The position numbers were made by a program, and so were the translations under genes. From Acidobacteriota bacterium (GTDB lineage Bacteria > Acidobacteriota > Terriglobia > Terriglobales > Acidobacteriaceae), in contig JAJZBZ010000007.1 in assembly GCA_021846275.1 (NCBI GenBank), forward strand, positions 62,001-126,000: a stretch of 64,000 nucleotides of DNA, written 5' to 3'. This document shows, piece after piece, positions 1 through 8,231 of this stretch (position 1 is its first letter; every line of letters starts with the position of its first letter). Below the pieces are notes generated by a model, which saw nothing but the letters and a program-made list of their open reading frames with translations, was not told the origin of the DNA and ran no database searches.

Positions 1-380
1 ATGCTGAGGGCGGATTTTTTCTGGAGCCGACGGTGATTGCCGATATTGCGCCGGATGCGGTGATTGCGCAGGAGGAGATTTTCGGGCCGGTGCTGGCGCT
101 GATTCGAGTGGCGGATTTTGAGCAGGGGATGGCGGTGGCGAACAACACCGAATATGGACTGACGGGCGCGATTTATACGCGGGATCGCGCGCGGCTGGAT
201 CGGGCGACGCGCGACTTTCATGTGGGCAATCTGTATCTGAACCGCAAGTGCACGGGCGCGATGGTGGGCGCGCATCCCTTCGGCGGATTCAATATGAGCG
301 GGACGGACTCGAAGGCCGGCGGGCCGGATTATCTGCTGCTGTTTACGCAGGCGAAGTCGATTGCGGAGCGGCTGGGCTGA
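1..380 (+). CDS. pruA: L-glutamate gamma-semialdehyde (P5C) dehydrogenase, C-terminal part
   Basis: The gene runs in from the left edge; its frame is open from base 3, so only about the last 125 residues are present. The protein would oxidise glutamate semialdehyde/pyrroline-5-carboxylate to glutamate with NAD+, the second step of proline catabolism. Visible aldehyde dehydrogenase landmarks are EEIFGPVL, the YGLTGAIYT strand, the [14 protein letters not shown] stretch and [20 protein letters not shown] near the C-terminus. The last two are typical of the P5C dehydrogenase branch rather than general aldehyde dehydrogenases. It stops at 378-380. The catalytic Cys and most of the NAD fold lie outside the window, so integrity cannot be judged. 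Confidence 0.85.
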   Translation, partial: AEGGFFLEPTVIADIAPDAVIAQEEIFGPVLALIRVADFEQGMAVANNTEYGLTGAIYTRDRARLDRATRDFHVGNLYLNRKCTGAMVGAHPFGGFNMSGTDSKAGGPDYLLLFTQAKSIAERLG

Positions 381-485
381 GGCTTCAGGGCTGACGTTTT
401 GGAGGGTTCCGACGCTGACGGGTGACAGCTTGTCGGCACTTGCCGTGCGGATTGCACGGCGTTGCATGACAGGGCTGAGATTGGC

Positions 486-827
486 TCAGGCTTCGCCCAA
501 GGCGGGGCGTTCGGCATCACTGGCGCGCGCGGCGGAACGCTTTTCGATGTAGACGACGCTGAAGACCAGGCCGACCAGAAAACAACCCAGAGCGCCGTAC
601 TCGACGCCGGAGAGCGTTCGATCTTCCTGTTCGGTTTCAAAAACGGTGACGCCGTGGATCTGGCGCGGGGTCATGCGAAGTGTCTGCGGGTCGGGGACGC
701 GCGGCAGATTGGCCAGATAGCTGGTGGAGAGAATGGTGCTGACGACGAGACCGAAGATGCCGGGAACGAGGAAGAGCATCGAGAAGAACTGAAGCAGCGG
801 AAGCGGATTCTGTTTGTCGGATTTCAT
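486..827 (-). CDS. small two-helix membrane protein, function unknown
   Basis: About 113 residues. The frame is open further upstream, but the Met at 827 starts a sensible protein (MKSDKQNPLPLLQFF) with GGAA about 10 nt before it. Two hydrophobic segments lie near residues 12-35 (FFSMLFLVPGIFGLVVSTIL) and 78-95 (YGALGCFLVGLVFSVVYI). They flank a roughly 40-residue polar loop that probably faces the periplasm. The tail is charged and Ala-rich. No catalytic motif is seen and I do not recognise the family. It stands alone, with a 3'-to-3' arrangement to the P5C dehydrogenase gene. Confidence 0.6.
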   Translation of the reverse strand: MKSDKQNPLPLLQFFSMLFLVPGIFGLVVSTILSTSYLANLPRVPDPQTLRMTPRQIHGVTVFETEQEDRTLSGVEYGALGCFLVGLVFSVVYIEKRSAARASDAERPALGEA

Positions 828-1155
828 GCTGATTCCATTTTCTGGCGGCATCGACCTTGTTCCTGGATAGGAAGCTGCGTCATCGAGAAACTTTGCCCTG
901 ATCGAGACACGCAAGTAAGATCAGGTTTGTTTTTGGGAACGAGTTTCGTGATTTCCGCTGGAAGCTGTTTTGCTGTTCAGCGGGTATCCGTGTCCTGTGT
1001 CCACCGAATTCAGCGCGGTTTCCGGTGATCAGTCGCGCGTGACAGCATTCCATCCCCGGACTGATGCGGCGCGACTGCCAGACTTAAGGGTGGCGTTCCA
1101 GCATCTTATTCGTCAAGACTAACTTGGGTAATTTCCGGAAGAACATGAAGTAACT
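828..1155. other. intergenic stretch, no gene seen
   Basis: About 330 bases between two minus-strand genes, so it should contain the promoter of the small membrane protein gene. A TTGACG hexamer lies on the minus strand near 1114-1119. No convincing -10, repeat or hairpin was seen. The open frame across it on the plus strand lacks coding character. Confidence 0.4.
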
Positions 1156-1707
1156 CTAATTTGCACTTTTAATAGCTAAAGGTAATCGGGCGTGGTTACT
1201 TCTTGCGGTCACCGGACTGGCTTCAAAGCTGGCGATGGTCCAGCGTCCGCTTGTGTCGCGGACGTAGACGTGGGTGTAGCGGTAGCGGCCGTCGAGCGAG
1301 GTCTGACCGTCGGAGCCGTGAAGCTCGGCGACGGAGGTGACGACGGCGGTCTGGGGAAAGAGTCTGATCTTCTGGTCAGAGAGTGTCAACTGGGTGATGC
1401 GAAACGCGCCGGATTGGATCTCGGCGAGCGTGTCGCTGCGGCTTTTGATGGTGCCGTTGGCGCTGATGCCGATGTAATCGGAATTGAGCAGATTTGCCAG
1501 GCTTTGCGTGTCCTGTCGCAGGAGCGCGACGCGCCATTGCTGTTCGATGAGCCGGATCTGGTGGCGAAATTCGTGGCGCTGGCTGCGCGGCGCGGGAGCC
1601 GCTGCCGACAAGCCGACGGCGCTGAAGGCGAGGGACGGGCAGAGAAGAATCGCGGCAAGCGCGAGAGGGAATCGACGAACGGACGAGCGTGAGCGGTGGC
1701 TTCGCAT
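1156..1707 (-). CDS. secreted SnoaL/DUF4440-like NTF2-fold protein
   Basis: 183 residues from the Met at 1707, chosen because it begins a classic signal peptide: MRSHRSRSSVRRF followed by a hydrophobic LALAAILLCPSLAFSA. The mature part (IRLIEQQWRVALLRQDTQSL, then LNSDYIGISANG and DGRYRYTHVYVRDTSGRW) has the helix-plus-curved-sheet pattern of DUF4440/SnoaL-like NTF2-fold proteins. Such domains bind small ligands or act as minor enzymes; the substrate cannot be told from sequence. The signal peptide points to the periplasm. No operon partner is evident. Confidence 0.7.
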   Translation of the reverse strand: MRSHRSRSSVRRFPLALAAILLCPSLAFSAVGLSAAAPAPRSQRHEFRHQIRLIEQQWRVALLRQDTQSLANLLNSDYIGISANGTIKSRSDTLAEIQSGAFRITQLTLSDQKIRLFPQTAVVTSVAELHGSDGQTSLDGRYRYTHVYVRDTSGRWTIASFEASPVTARSNHARLPLAIKSAN

Positions 1708-1824
1708 CGTATCGCCATCGTAGCCCCGGAGCGCTGGGGTCGTAAAGGAAATTCCCATGAATTTCCCGTCAGGGTGCGGGAGCGGGAACGGTGGCGCGGT
1801 AGGGGTGCGAGGAGGAAATTGGCG

Positions 1825-2112
1825 CTACTCGATGGAGCGCAGGTTTTCGACGGAGCGATCTTTCATGCGCTGGTAGAGGCCGCCGATGGCGTGGCGCTCA
1901 AAGTGTGCTGAGGCGCGATGCGCGTCGAGCGCCGAGGGATCGACGTACTGCTCGAAGATGAGCAGGGTGTCGGGATCTTCTTCGAGCGTGAGCGGGATGT
2001 AGGAGATGCAGCCTTGCTCCTGGCGGGAGGCGTCGGCGAGCAGGCGCACGGTTTCGGCCATGTCAGCGCGGTCTTCGGGTGCGAATCTGAGCCGGACGAT
2101 GAAGCTGACCAT
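1825..2112 (-). CDS. antibiotic biosynthesis monooxygenase (ABM) family protein
   Basis: 95 residues, starting at the Met at 2112 with AAGGAGA about 9 nt upstream. The frame extends further upstream but without a better start. The sequence MVSFIVRLRFAPEDRADM, then QEQGCISYIPLTLEEDP and LLIFEQYVDPSALDAHRAS, then HFE, follows the ABM ferredoxin-like fold. This is a dimeric cofactor-less barrel of the YgiN/quinol monooxygenase type. Members oxidise quinols or similar aromatics or act in redox stress. It precedes nothing co-directional except the secreted NTF2 protein about 118 nt downstream. The substrate is unknown. Confidence 0.8.
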   Translation of the reverse strand: MVSFIVRLRFAPEDRADMAETVRLLADASRQEQGCISYIPLTLEEDPDTLLIFEQYVDPSALDAHRASAHFERHAIGGLYQRMKDRSVENLRSIE

Positions 2113-2199
2113 GGTTGTTCTCCTTCGCTGCGGATGCGTCTGGCGATGATGGATTCGGTGTCGGTTCGCGTTGCGTTCGGCTGACCGTTCAGGGCACAC

Positions 2200-3531
2200 T
2201 CAGGCTGATTGCAGCGTAGCATGCAAGCGCTTGAGTTCTTCGGCAAACTCGGGCAGGATCATGGTCTGGTCGCGCTCCGGGCCGGTGGAGACCATGCCGA
2301 TGCGGGCCTGGCTTTCGCGCTCCTGGAAGCGGAGATACTCCTGAGCGGCGCGCGGGAGCTGGCCGAAGTCGCGGATGCCCTCGGTGGATTGTCGCCAGCC
2401 CTTGAGGCGCGTGTACTGCGGCTCGATGGACTCGATGCCGCTGACGTCGGCGGGTACGGAGTCGGTGAGTTTGCCGTCGATTTTGTAGCCGATGCAGACG
2501 GGAATCTCGTCGAGTTCGTCGAGCACATCCATTTTGGTGACGACGAGCCACTCGGTGCCGTTGATCTGGTTGGAGTAGCGGAGGAGCGGAATGTCAAGCC
2601 AGCCGCAGCGGCGCGGGCGGCCGGTGACTGCGCCGTACTCGTTGCCGCGCGCGCGCAGAGCGTCGGCGGAGGGATCGTGGATTTCCGTGGGGAACGGACC
2701 TTCGCCGACGCGGGTGACGTAGGCCTTGGTGACGCCGATGACGGTGCCGATGGCCGTGGGTCCGACGCCGGTTCCGGTGGCTGCGCCGCCGGCTGTGGCC
2801 GACGACGAGGTGACGAAGGGATAGGTTCCGTGGTCGATGTCGAGCATGGTGCCCTGAGCGCCCTCAAACATGACGCTGCCGCCGGAGGAGATGATTTCGT
2901 GGAGCATGCGTCCGGTGTCGGCGACGAAGGGACGGACACGCTCGGCTGCGGCGGCGTACTCGTCGAACATTTTTGCGGGATCGATGGGAGCGCTGCCGAA
3001 GAGCGCGTGGGCGATGGCGTTCTTTTCCTGGCAGGCGTTTTCGATGTGGGCCTTGAGGATTTTTGGGTTGAGCAGATCGACGACGCGGAGGCCGCTGCGC
3101 GCCATCTTGTCCTCGTAGGCGGGGCCGATGCCGCGGCTGGTGGTGCCGATCTTCTGGCGTCCGGGTGCGCTTTCGGCGGCCAGCTCGATCATGCGGTGAT
3201 AGGGCAGGATGACGTGGGCGCGCGTGGAGACGCGGAGCTGGCCATCGACATCGATTCCGAGCGCGCGGAGCTTGTCGACTTCGCGCAGGAAGGCGATGGG
3301 ATCGAGGACGACGCCGTTGCCGATGATGGCCTGGCAGCCGGGGCGAAGAACGCCGCAGGGAATGAGCTGGAGGACGAATTTCTGGTCGTGAATGATGACG
3401 GTGTGGCCGGCGTTGTGGCCCCCGGCGTAGCGCGCGACGGCGGAGAAACCACCGCTGAGTACATCGACGATCTTGCCTTTACCCTCATCGCCCCACTGGG
3501 CGCCCAGAATGACCGCTGTCTTGGCTCGCAT
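2200..3531 (-). CDS. purA: adenylosuccinate synthetase
   Basis: 443 residues. It catalyses GTP-dependent condensation of IMP with aspartate, the first committed step to AMP. The N-terminal GAQWGDEGKGKIVD loop, the IMP/GTP segments GGHNAGHT and GTTSRGIGPAYEDK, and the C-terminal TKMDVLD guanine-specificity motif are all present; length is normal. A TTG at 3540 is open, but AGGGGAAG lies about 9 nt before the ATG at 3531, so that is the chosen start. It is divergent from mutM, with about 160 nt between them. Other purine genes of the window, purL and purF, are 27 kb away. Confidence 0.97.
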   Translation of the reverse strand: MRAKTAVILGAQWGDEGKGKIVDVLSGGFSAVARYAGGHNAGHTVIIHDQKFVLQLIPCGVLRPGCQAIIGNGVVLDPIAFLREVDKLRALGIDVDGQLRVSTRAHVILPYHRMIELAAESAPGRQKIGTTSRGIGPAYEDKMARSGLRVVDLLNPKILKAHIENACQEKNAIAHALFGSAPIDPAKMFDEYAAAAERVRPFVADTGRMLHEIISSGGSVMFEGAQGTMLDIDHGTYPFVTSSSATAGGAATGTGVGPTAIGTVIGVTKAYVTRVGEGPFPTEIHDPSADALRARGNEYGAVTGRPRRCGWLDIPLLRYSNQINGTEWLVVTKMDVLDELDEIPVCIGYKIDGKLTDSVPADVSGIESIEPQYTRLKGWRQSTEGIRDFGQLPRAAQEYLRFQERESQARIGMVSTGPERDQTMILPEFAEELKRLHATLQSA

Positions 3532-3681
3532 CGCTACCAACTTCCCCTGTTTTGCTTCCCGTTTTTTGACTTCCGGTGATTGAACTTTTCGTCATCGGGC
3601 GCGTGGTGATTCCAAGCGCGCCATGCTCATCATATACCGACGTGCGGATGCGCGCGCGGCGCTGCGAATGCGAGTGGGCGC

Positions 3682-3687
3682 TAGAAT
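3682..3687 (+). promoter_or_regulatory. candidate -10 element of mutM, close to its start codon
   Basis: TAGAAT lies 6 nt before the mutM GTG start. A transcript begun about 7 nt downstream of it would start at or next to the GTG, giving a leaderless or nearly leaderless message. No good -35 is seen 17 nt upstream and no Shine-Dalgarno precedes the GTG, which fits a leaderless start but does not prove it. Confidence 0.4.
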
Positions 3688-3693
3688 CGGATT

Positions 3694-4554
3694 GTGCCAG
3701 AACTGCCGGAAGTGGAGACGATTGCGCGCGGTGTGGATGAGCGTGTGCGCGGCGCGAGGATTGCAGCCGCGTGGTTTGGAAGCCATCGCGAGCCGATGAA
3801 GACGCCGGCGGCGAAGCAGGAGCGCGTGCTGACGGGTGCGAAGTTTCTGAGCGTGCGTCGCGTGGGCAAGCACATTGTCTGCGACCTGACTTTGGCGGGA
3901 GTGGATGCTGTTTCTGGGGAAATGAAGGCGGACGGCGGCGGGGTGAGCGCGCAGTGGATTGTGCATCTGGGCATGACCGGGCGACTGCTGGTGACGGAGG
4001 CCGACGCGGAGGTGGTCGAGCATACGCATGCGCGGCTGACGCTCGTGGATGGGCGCGAGATTCGATTTGTGGATGCGCGGAGGTTTGGTCGGCTGGAGGT
4101 TCGCGATCTGCGCCGAGATGAGGCGTTTATGGGTCCGGGCAGCGAGCCGATGACGATCGGGAGCGCGGAGTTTTATGCGCTTTTTCATTCGCGAAAGACG
4201 AGCATCAAGGCGGCGCTGCTGAACCAGAGCCTGTTGCATGGGGTGGGAAATATCTATGCGGATGAAAGTTTGTTTCGCGCCGGGATTCGGCCACGGACCG
4301 GCGCGAATCGGCTGACGCGGGCGCGACTGGAGCAGCTGAGGGTGGAGCTGCGCGGGGTGCTGGAGCAGGCGATTGCGCTGGGCGGGTCGTCGGTATCGGA
4401 CTATGTGGATGCCAATGGCGTGAAGGGATTTTTTCAGCTTGAGCACAGGGTGTATGGGCGCGCGGGCGAGCCGTGCAGGGTGTGCGGGACGGAGGTTCGG
4501 CGCGTGGTGTTGGGCGGACGCGGGACGCATTACTGTCCGCAGTGTCAGAAGTGA
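3694..4554 (+). CDS. mutM: formamidopyrimidine-DNA glycosylase (Fpg/MutM)
   Basis: 286 residues from a GTG start. It excises 8-oxoguanine and ring-opened purines and cleaves abasic sites by beta/delta elimination. Processing would expose the catalytic N-terminal proline of PELPEVETIARG, with the adjacent Glu. The helix-two-turn-helix signature (LLHGVGNIYADESLFRAGI) and the C-terminal zinc finger (CRVCGTEV ... HYCPQCQK) are intact. It is slightly longer than E. coli Fpg because of an insertion near residues 72-84 (SGEMKADGGGVSA). With mutY at 12.6 kb the window carries two of the three 8-oxoguanine defence activities. Confidence 0.97.
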   Translation: MPELPEVETIARGVDERVRGARIAAAWFGSHREPMKTPAAKQERVLTGAKFLSVRRVGKHIVCDLTLAGVDAVSGEMKADGGGVSAQWIVHLGMTGRLLVTEADAEVVEHTHARLTLVDGREIRFVDARRFGRLEVRDLRRDEAFMGPGSEPMTIGSAEFYALFHSRKTSIKAALLNQSLLHGVGNIYADESLFRAGIRPRTGANRLTRARLEQLRVELRGVLEQAIALGGSSVSDYVDANGVKGFFQLEHRVYGRAGEPCRVCGTEVRRVVLGGRGTHYCPQCQK

Positions 4555-5116
4555 ACCGTGGAGCGGCGGAAATGTCGGGAGGATAGGGCAGTGGATTTTT
4601 TGTTGAGGAAGTGTTGTCAGTCCCTCGTGTTCCCTGTACTATCAAAACTGGCAGTTGGCCACGCCCTTCTGATGCGAGATTTGACGCCAGAGTTGGGCGA
4701 TGCAGACGATGCGGCGAGAGTTGCTGGTATCTGTAACCGCTTCCGCTTACACATCGGGAATATGCAGCGCGAAGCAGGCGAGGAATGGGCCAACGGAGCT
4801 GAAGGGATGGAATCTGCGCTGACTGGCATGCGAGGGATGCGCGCCGGAAAGTGATTGCAGAGCGGCTTGGAAGGCCGCAGCGCTGGCAGATGAGCTTCAA
4901 TCTGTGGGCGTTCTGGGATGGATGCGAAGGCACGGAAGAATGGTTGCGGACGCGCCCGGTCCCCAGCGAAGCAGATGACGATGGAATCCTCGGTTTGCCT
5001 GTGCGGAGTCAGGGGTCGCAGGCGGGACGGGAATCTCGAAAAAATACAGGCAGGCAGCACCTGTTTCGTGCAACGCTGCGCTATTTGATCAAAAGAATGC
5101 AACAGGAAGTGCAAGC
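4555..5116. other. gene-poor 560-base stretch between mutM and the receiver-like gene
   Basis: Two plus-strand open frames (4558-4854 and 4851-5120, the second overlapping the next gene by ATGA) fill this stretch end to end. Their products (98 and 89 residues) show no recognisable fold, signal or motif, and the composition is less biased than in neighbouring genes. I therefore do not call them genes. The promoter and leader of the 5117 gene should lie here; its ribosome binding site AGGAAG is at about 5104-5109. Confidence 0.4.
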
Positions 5117-6079
5117 ATGACGACTGAACCGATCCAGCCCGCCTTTGAGGCGGGGGAATCGTCCGCCGTGGCATCCGGTGCGACCCAGGCCAATAGTGTT
5201 TCGCAGGGACATCGCCGCCGCCGACGGCGCAGGAAGAACAAGAGCGCGGCGATGGCAAACGGCGGCGCGGCAACGCCGGGAACAGCGACGCAGGGAACAT
5301 TCGGCGGCGGCGAGCCACAGGCGGCGCAGGAGCAGCCGGTTCCAACGATTGCGGCCTCGCAGCAGCAGCGCGTGAACATTGAAGGCGGATCGTACAAGAG
5401 CCGCAGGAAGAAGCGTCGCGCGAAGCAGCAGCAGAATGGGTTTCGCCCCGAGCCGGGCAACAGCATTCTGCCGCAGGGCGGAAGCAAGAAGCGATCATCG
5501 CGCCAGAGGGGACCGCGCGAGTTTGTGGGGCCGATGGATCACAGCTATCGCGCAGTGAATGGAAATGTGGCCGATGGTCCTCCGGCGACGATCATGCAGG
5601 CGGCGAATGGCAATTTCTATTCCGATGCAACGTCCTGGGGTGGGCCGAAGGCGACGGTTGTCTCAGCCGATGCTCCGACGCGGATTTTCCTGGTGATTGA
5701 GGATCTGTTTTTTGTGGCGAAGATTCAGGAGGTCAGCCGCAAGCTGGGCGTGAAGGTCGAGTTTGTGAAGGGCGACAAGGACATCGTGAGCCATCTGGCG
5801 GAGACGGCCGATGCGGAGCATCCTTCGCTGGTGGTCTTTGACCTGAACAATGCGGCGGTGAAGTCGCTGACGCTGATTCCGAAGCTGAAGAGCAAGCTGA
5901 AGAAGGCGGTCTCGGTGATCGGATTCCTGTCGCACATCCAGGGCGACCTGAAGATCAAGGCGATCGAGGCGGGATGCGACACGGTGATGCCGCGCTCGGC
6001 GTTTTCGCAGAGCCTGCCGAACCTGCTGCGCCGCTACGGAATTGACGACGAGGACGAGCACTATCCGCAGCCGGTGTGA
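5117..6079 (+). CDS. receiver-like protein with long Arg/Lys-rich N-terminal region
   Basis: 320 residues, start supported by AGGAAG 7 nt upstream. Residues 1-180 look disordered. They contain three basic clusters: HRRRRRRRKNKSA near 32-44, KSRRKKRRAKQQQ near 94-106 and KKRSSRQRGPR near 123-133. Residues 188-310 have the alternating hydrophobic pattern of a response-regulator receiver: IFLVIEDLFF, a central LVVFDLNN Asp, VIGFLSH and CDTVMPRSAF. The acidic pair is reduced to ED, and the conserved Lys after the last strand is replaced by Arg. Phosphorylation may therefore be lost or altered. No output domain or cognate kinase is adjacent. The basic tail could bind nucleic acid; that is inference. 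Confidence 0.65.
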   Translation: MTTEPIQPAFEAGESSAVASGATQANSVSQGHRRRRRRRKNKSAAMANGGAATPGTATQGTFGGGEPQAAQEQPVPTIAASQQQRVNIEGGSYKSRRKKRRAKQQQNGFRPEPGNSILPQGGSKKRSSRQRGPREFVGPMDHSYRAVNGNVADGPPATIMQAANGNFYSDATSWGGPKATVVSADAPTRIFLVIEDLFFVAKIQEVSRKLGVKVEFVKGDKDIVSHLAETADAEHPSLVVFDLNNAAVKSLTLIPKLKSKLKKAVSVIGFLSHIQGDLKIKAIEAGCDTVMPRSAFSQSLPNLLRRYGIDDEDEHYPQPV

Positions 6080-6099
6080 CGTACGCTGGTGGAACTGCT

Positions 6100-6438
6100 T
6101 TAGCCCGGAGGCCAGTGCATGGCGCGTCCGCCGAGCAGGTGGAGATGGAGATGCTCGACGGTCTGTCCGCCGTTCTCTCCTGTGTTCACGACGACTCGAT
6201 AACCGCCGCTGAGATTTTGCTGACGCGCAATCTCGGCGGCTTTTGTCATGAGGTGGCCGAGCAGGCTCGCGTCTTCGGCGGAGGTTTCAGCGAGCGAGCG
6301 AATGTGACGGCGCGGTATGAGGAGCAGGTGAGTGGGTGCCTGCGGCTGAATGTCGGCGAAGCCGTAGCAGAGATCGTCGCTGTAGACGGGCTGCGAGGGA
6401 ATCTCGCCCTGAAGAATGCGGCAGAAGAGGCAGTTCAT
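6100..6438 (-). CDS. HIT (histidine triad) family nucleotide-binding protein
   Basis: 112 residues from the Met at 6438 (MNCLFCRILQGEIPS). HIT proteins hydrolyse nucleoside phosphoramidates or related phosphoanhydrides. The family signature HLHLHLLGG is present near the C-terminus (about 96-104) and the CLFC pair at the N-terminus is a common HinT-type feature. It begins 26 nt after the M48 peptidase gene stops, so the two probably share a transcript. Length is normal for the HinT branch. Confidence 0.93.
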   Translation of the reverse strand: MNCLFCRILQGEIPSQPVYSDDLCYGFADIQPQAPTHLLLIPRRHIRSLAETSAEDASLLGHLMTKAAEIARQQNLSGGYRVVVNTGENGGQTVEHLHLHLLGGRAMHWPPG

Positions 6439-6464
6439 GGCAACCCCAGTGTAGCTGGTACGGT

Positions 6465-7700
6465 TCATTTCTGGTCGGGCGGGAAGTAACGCGGATGGCC
6501 GCTGGCTGTCGAGGGGATGGACCAGGGATTGTAGTGCGCGGCAAACTCGGCGCGGCTCTGGATTGCGGGGTGGTCGTAGGTCCAGAAGACAACGAATGCG
6601 CTGGGGTGCGGGTCTTCGAGCCAGGCCTGGCCGAGATGCTGGAATGCGGCGACGGCGGTCTGCTGCGGGTCGGCGACGATGCCGTGGATCGCTTCCTGGC
6701 CGTAGACATCGGCCTGATGTTCGATGGCGCGGCTGATGGAGTTGCCGATGGGTTCGGAGACGATTTCAAGCAGGACGAGCGCGAGCAGTACGACGACCAT
6801 GCCGGGCAGCGACGCGAGAGATTCGATGCGCCAACGGCGGCCGCGCCAGCGCAGCAGAGACGCCGCAAGCCGCATCGTGAGCCAGAGCAGGGCGAGCGTT
6901 CCGGCGATGCCCAGGGCGATGCCCCAGGCGAGGTGATGGAGGACGTAGTGGCCGCTCTCGTGGGCAAGGATAAAGAGGATTTCGTCCTGCGGCATGCGGT
7001 TGGCGGTGGTGTCCCAGACGACGATGCGCTTGGTGGGTCCGATGCCGCTGACGTAGGCGTTGAGGCCGTTGCCTTTGACGCTGGCCTGCATGAGGAACAT
7101 GCGCTCTGGCGGGATTTGGGTGCCGGTGCGCGCGACGACGCGCTCGAACTGAGCGACAAGCTCGGGGTGAGTGGCGGCGAGTGGCGAGAAGTGATCGAAG
7201 AGCGGCTCGACGATCTGGGGCAGGACAAGCGCTGCGGCAAGGATGACGGGGATGGAGGCGAGCCAGAACCAGAGCCAGGCGCGCCGCGGAGAGCGCGCGA
7301 GCAGCCAGCGTGCGAAAACGAGAATCGGCACGCCGACGACGAGCAGCAGCAGCGTGGCGATGGACTGGTCGCGCAGCCAGCCGGGCCAGCTTTGAATGCT
7401 GATGCCGACGCGGAGCAGAGCGTGTTGCAGCAGCGCGTCAGCGGGCAGCAGGACGCAGCAGTCGAGCAGCAGCAGGAGCGCGGCGGCGAAGAGCGCGGTC
7501 TGCGCCCACGGTCTGCGCGATTCGACGCGGCGGGCGAGGCGCTGGACGAGTCCACTTTCCAGCAGCAGGACGAGCAGGAGGACGACGCCAAGCTCGACGC
7601 CGAAGTGGAGCGCGAGGCGCAGCAGGGCGAGATGATGAGCCAGCGCGGCCTGCGGCGGGGCAAGCGTGTACACAGGCGCGGCTGACTGAATCTTCGGCAC
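6465..7700 (-). CDS. M48 family membrane metallopeptidase (Ste24/CAAX protease 1-like)
   Basis: 411 residues from a GTG start at 7700. Hydrophobic segments lie near residues 32-50, 69-88, 114-135, 142-162, 255-275 and 300-320. The zinc site HESGH is at 247-251, followed by a hydrophobic helix, and EHQADVYG further on supplies the third ligand. This multi-pass Ste24-like layout means an integral membrane zinc endopeptidase acting on membrane-associated peptides or in protein quality control. It is upstream of the HIT gene and divergent from the fluoride riboswitch/fluC unit. Confidence 0.9.
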   Translation of the reverse strand: MPKIQSAAPVYTLAPPQAALAHHLALLRLALHFGVELGVVLLLVLLLESGLVQRLARRVESRRPWAQTALFAAALLLLLDCCVLLPADALLQHALLRVGISIQSWPGWLRDQSIATLLLLVVGVPILVFARWLLARSPRRAWLWFWLASIPVILAAALVLPQIVEPLFDHFSPLAATHPELVAQFERVVARTGTQIPPERMFLMQASVKGNGLNAYVSGIGPTKRIVVWDTTANRMPQDEILFILAHESGHYVLHHLAWGIALGIAGTLALLWLTMRLAASLLRWRGRRWRIESLASLPGMVVVLLALVLLEIVSEPIGNSISRAIEHQADVYGQEAIHGIVADPQQTAVAAFQHLGQAWLEDPHPSAFVVFWTYDHPAIQSRAEFAAHYNPWSIPSTASGHPRYFPPDQK

Positions 7701-7715
7701 GATGCTAGGATAACG

Positions 7716-7782
7716 TCAACGGGAATGAAGTCTCCCGAAACCGTCGGCGCGATTCGGTGCGCAGGCTGATGACTTCTGCCAC
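7716..7782 (+). promoter_or_regulatory. fluoride riboswitch (crcB motif) upstream of fluC
   Basis: GGGAATGAAGTCTCCC (7721-7736) forms a short stem with loop, then GAAACCG, a GC-rich hairpin (GCGC 7747-7750 with 7759-7762), and GGCTGATGACTTCTGCC (7764-7780). The loop GAAGT (7727-7731) can pair with ACTTC (7772-7776). That pseudoknot, the AACCG-like linker and the CTGATGAC element are the hallmarks of the crcB/fluoride riboswitch. The downstream gene encodes a fluoride channel, the expected partner. No clear terminator follows, so control may be at translation initiation, about 25 nt downstream. Confidence 0.85.
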
Positions 7783-7806
7783 AACTCCAGCACCGTGAGG
7801 GTATTC

Positions 7807-8229
7807 ATGGCGTATCTTTGGGTTTTGATTGGCAGCGCCATTGGCGGACTTCTGCGTTATCTGGTCGGCCTGTGGACGATTCCGGTGAGCGGCGGGTTTC
7901 CGACCGGTACGCTGATTATCAACGTGGTCGGCTCGTTTGTGATCGGCTTCTTTGGCACGTATACGCTGCACGGGGGACGGCACCCGGCCTCGGACAATCT
8001 GCGGCTGTTTGTGATGGTGGGGCTGTGCGGCGGGTTCACGACCTTCTCGTCGTTCAGTTTGCAGACCTTTGACCTGTTGCGCTCCGGACACTGGGGCCGC
8101 GCGCTGGCGTATGTGGTGGTCTCTTCCGCGCTGGGGCTTGCGGCAGTGGCGGCGGGCCACTACGCGGCGTTGCAGCCGGTGGAGCAGGTGGCTGTGGCGC
8201 AGACGGCGGAAGAAGAGTTGACGAGCTGA
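7807..8229 (+). CDS. fluC: fluoride ion channel FluC/CrcB
   Basis: 140 residues. It exports fluoride passively as a dual-topology dimer. Four hydrophobic helices are visible. The family motifs are GGLLRYLVG near the start, PTGTLIINVVGSFVIGF, and GLCGGFTTFSSFSLQTFDLL with the phenylalanines lining the pore. A GTG at 7795 is in frame, but the ATG at 7807 sits 7 nt after GAGGG and opens directly into the first helix. It lies 24 nt after the fluoride riboswitch, so it should be induced by fluoride. The tail after residue 125 is polar. Confidence 0.95.
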   Translation: MAYLWVLIGSAIGGLLRYLVGLWTIPVSGGFPTGTLIINVVGSFVIGFFGTYTLHGGRHPASDNLRLFVMVGLCGGFTTFSSFSLQTFDLLRSGHWGRALAYVVVSSALGLAAVAAGHYAALQPVEQVAVAQTAEEELTS

Positions 8230-8231
8230 GT

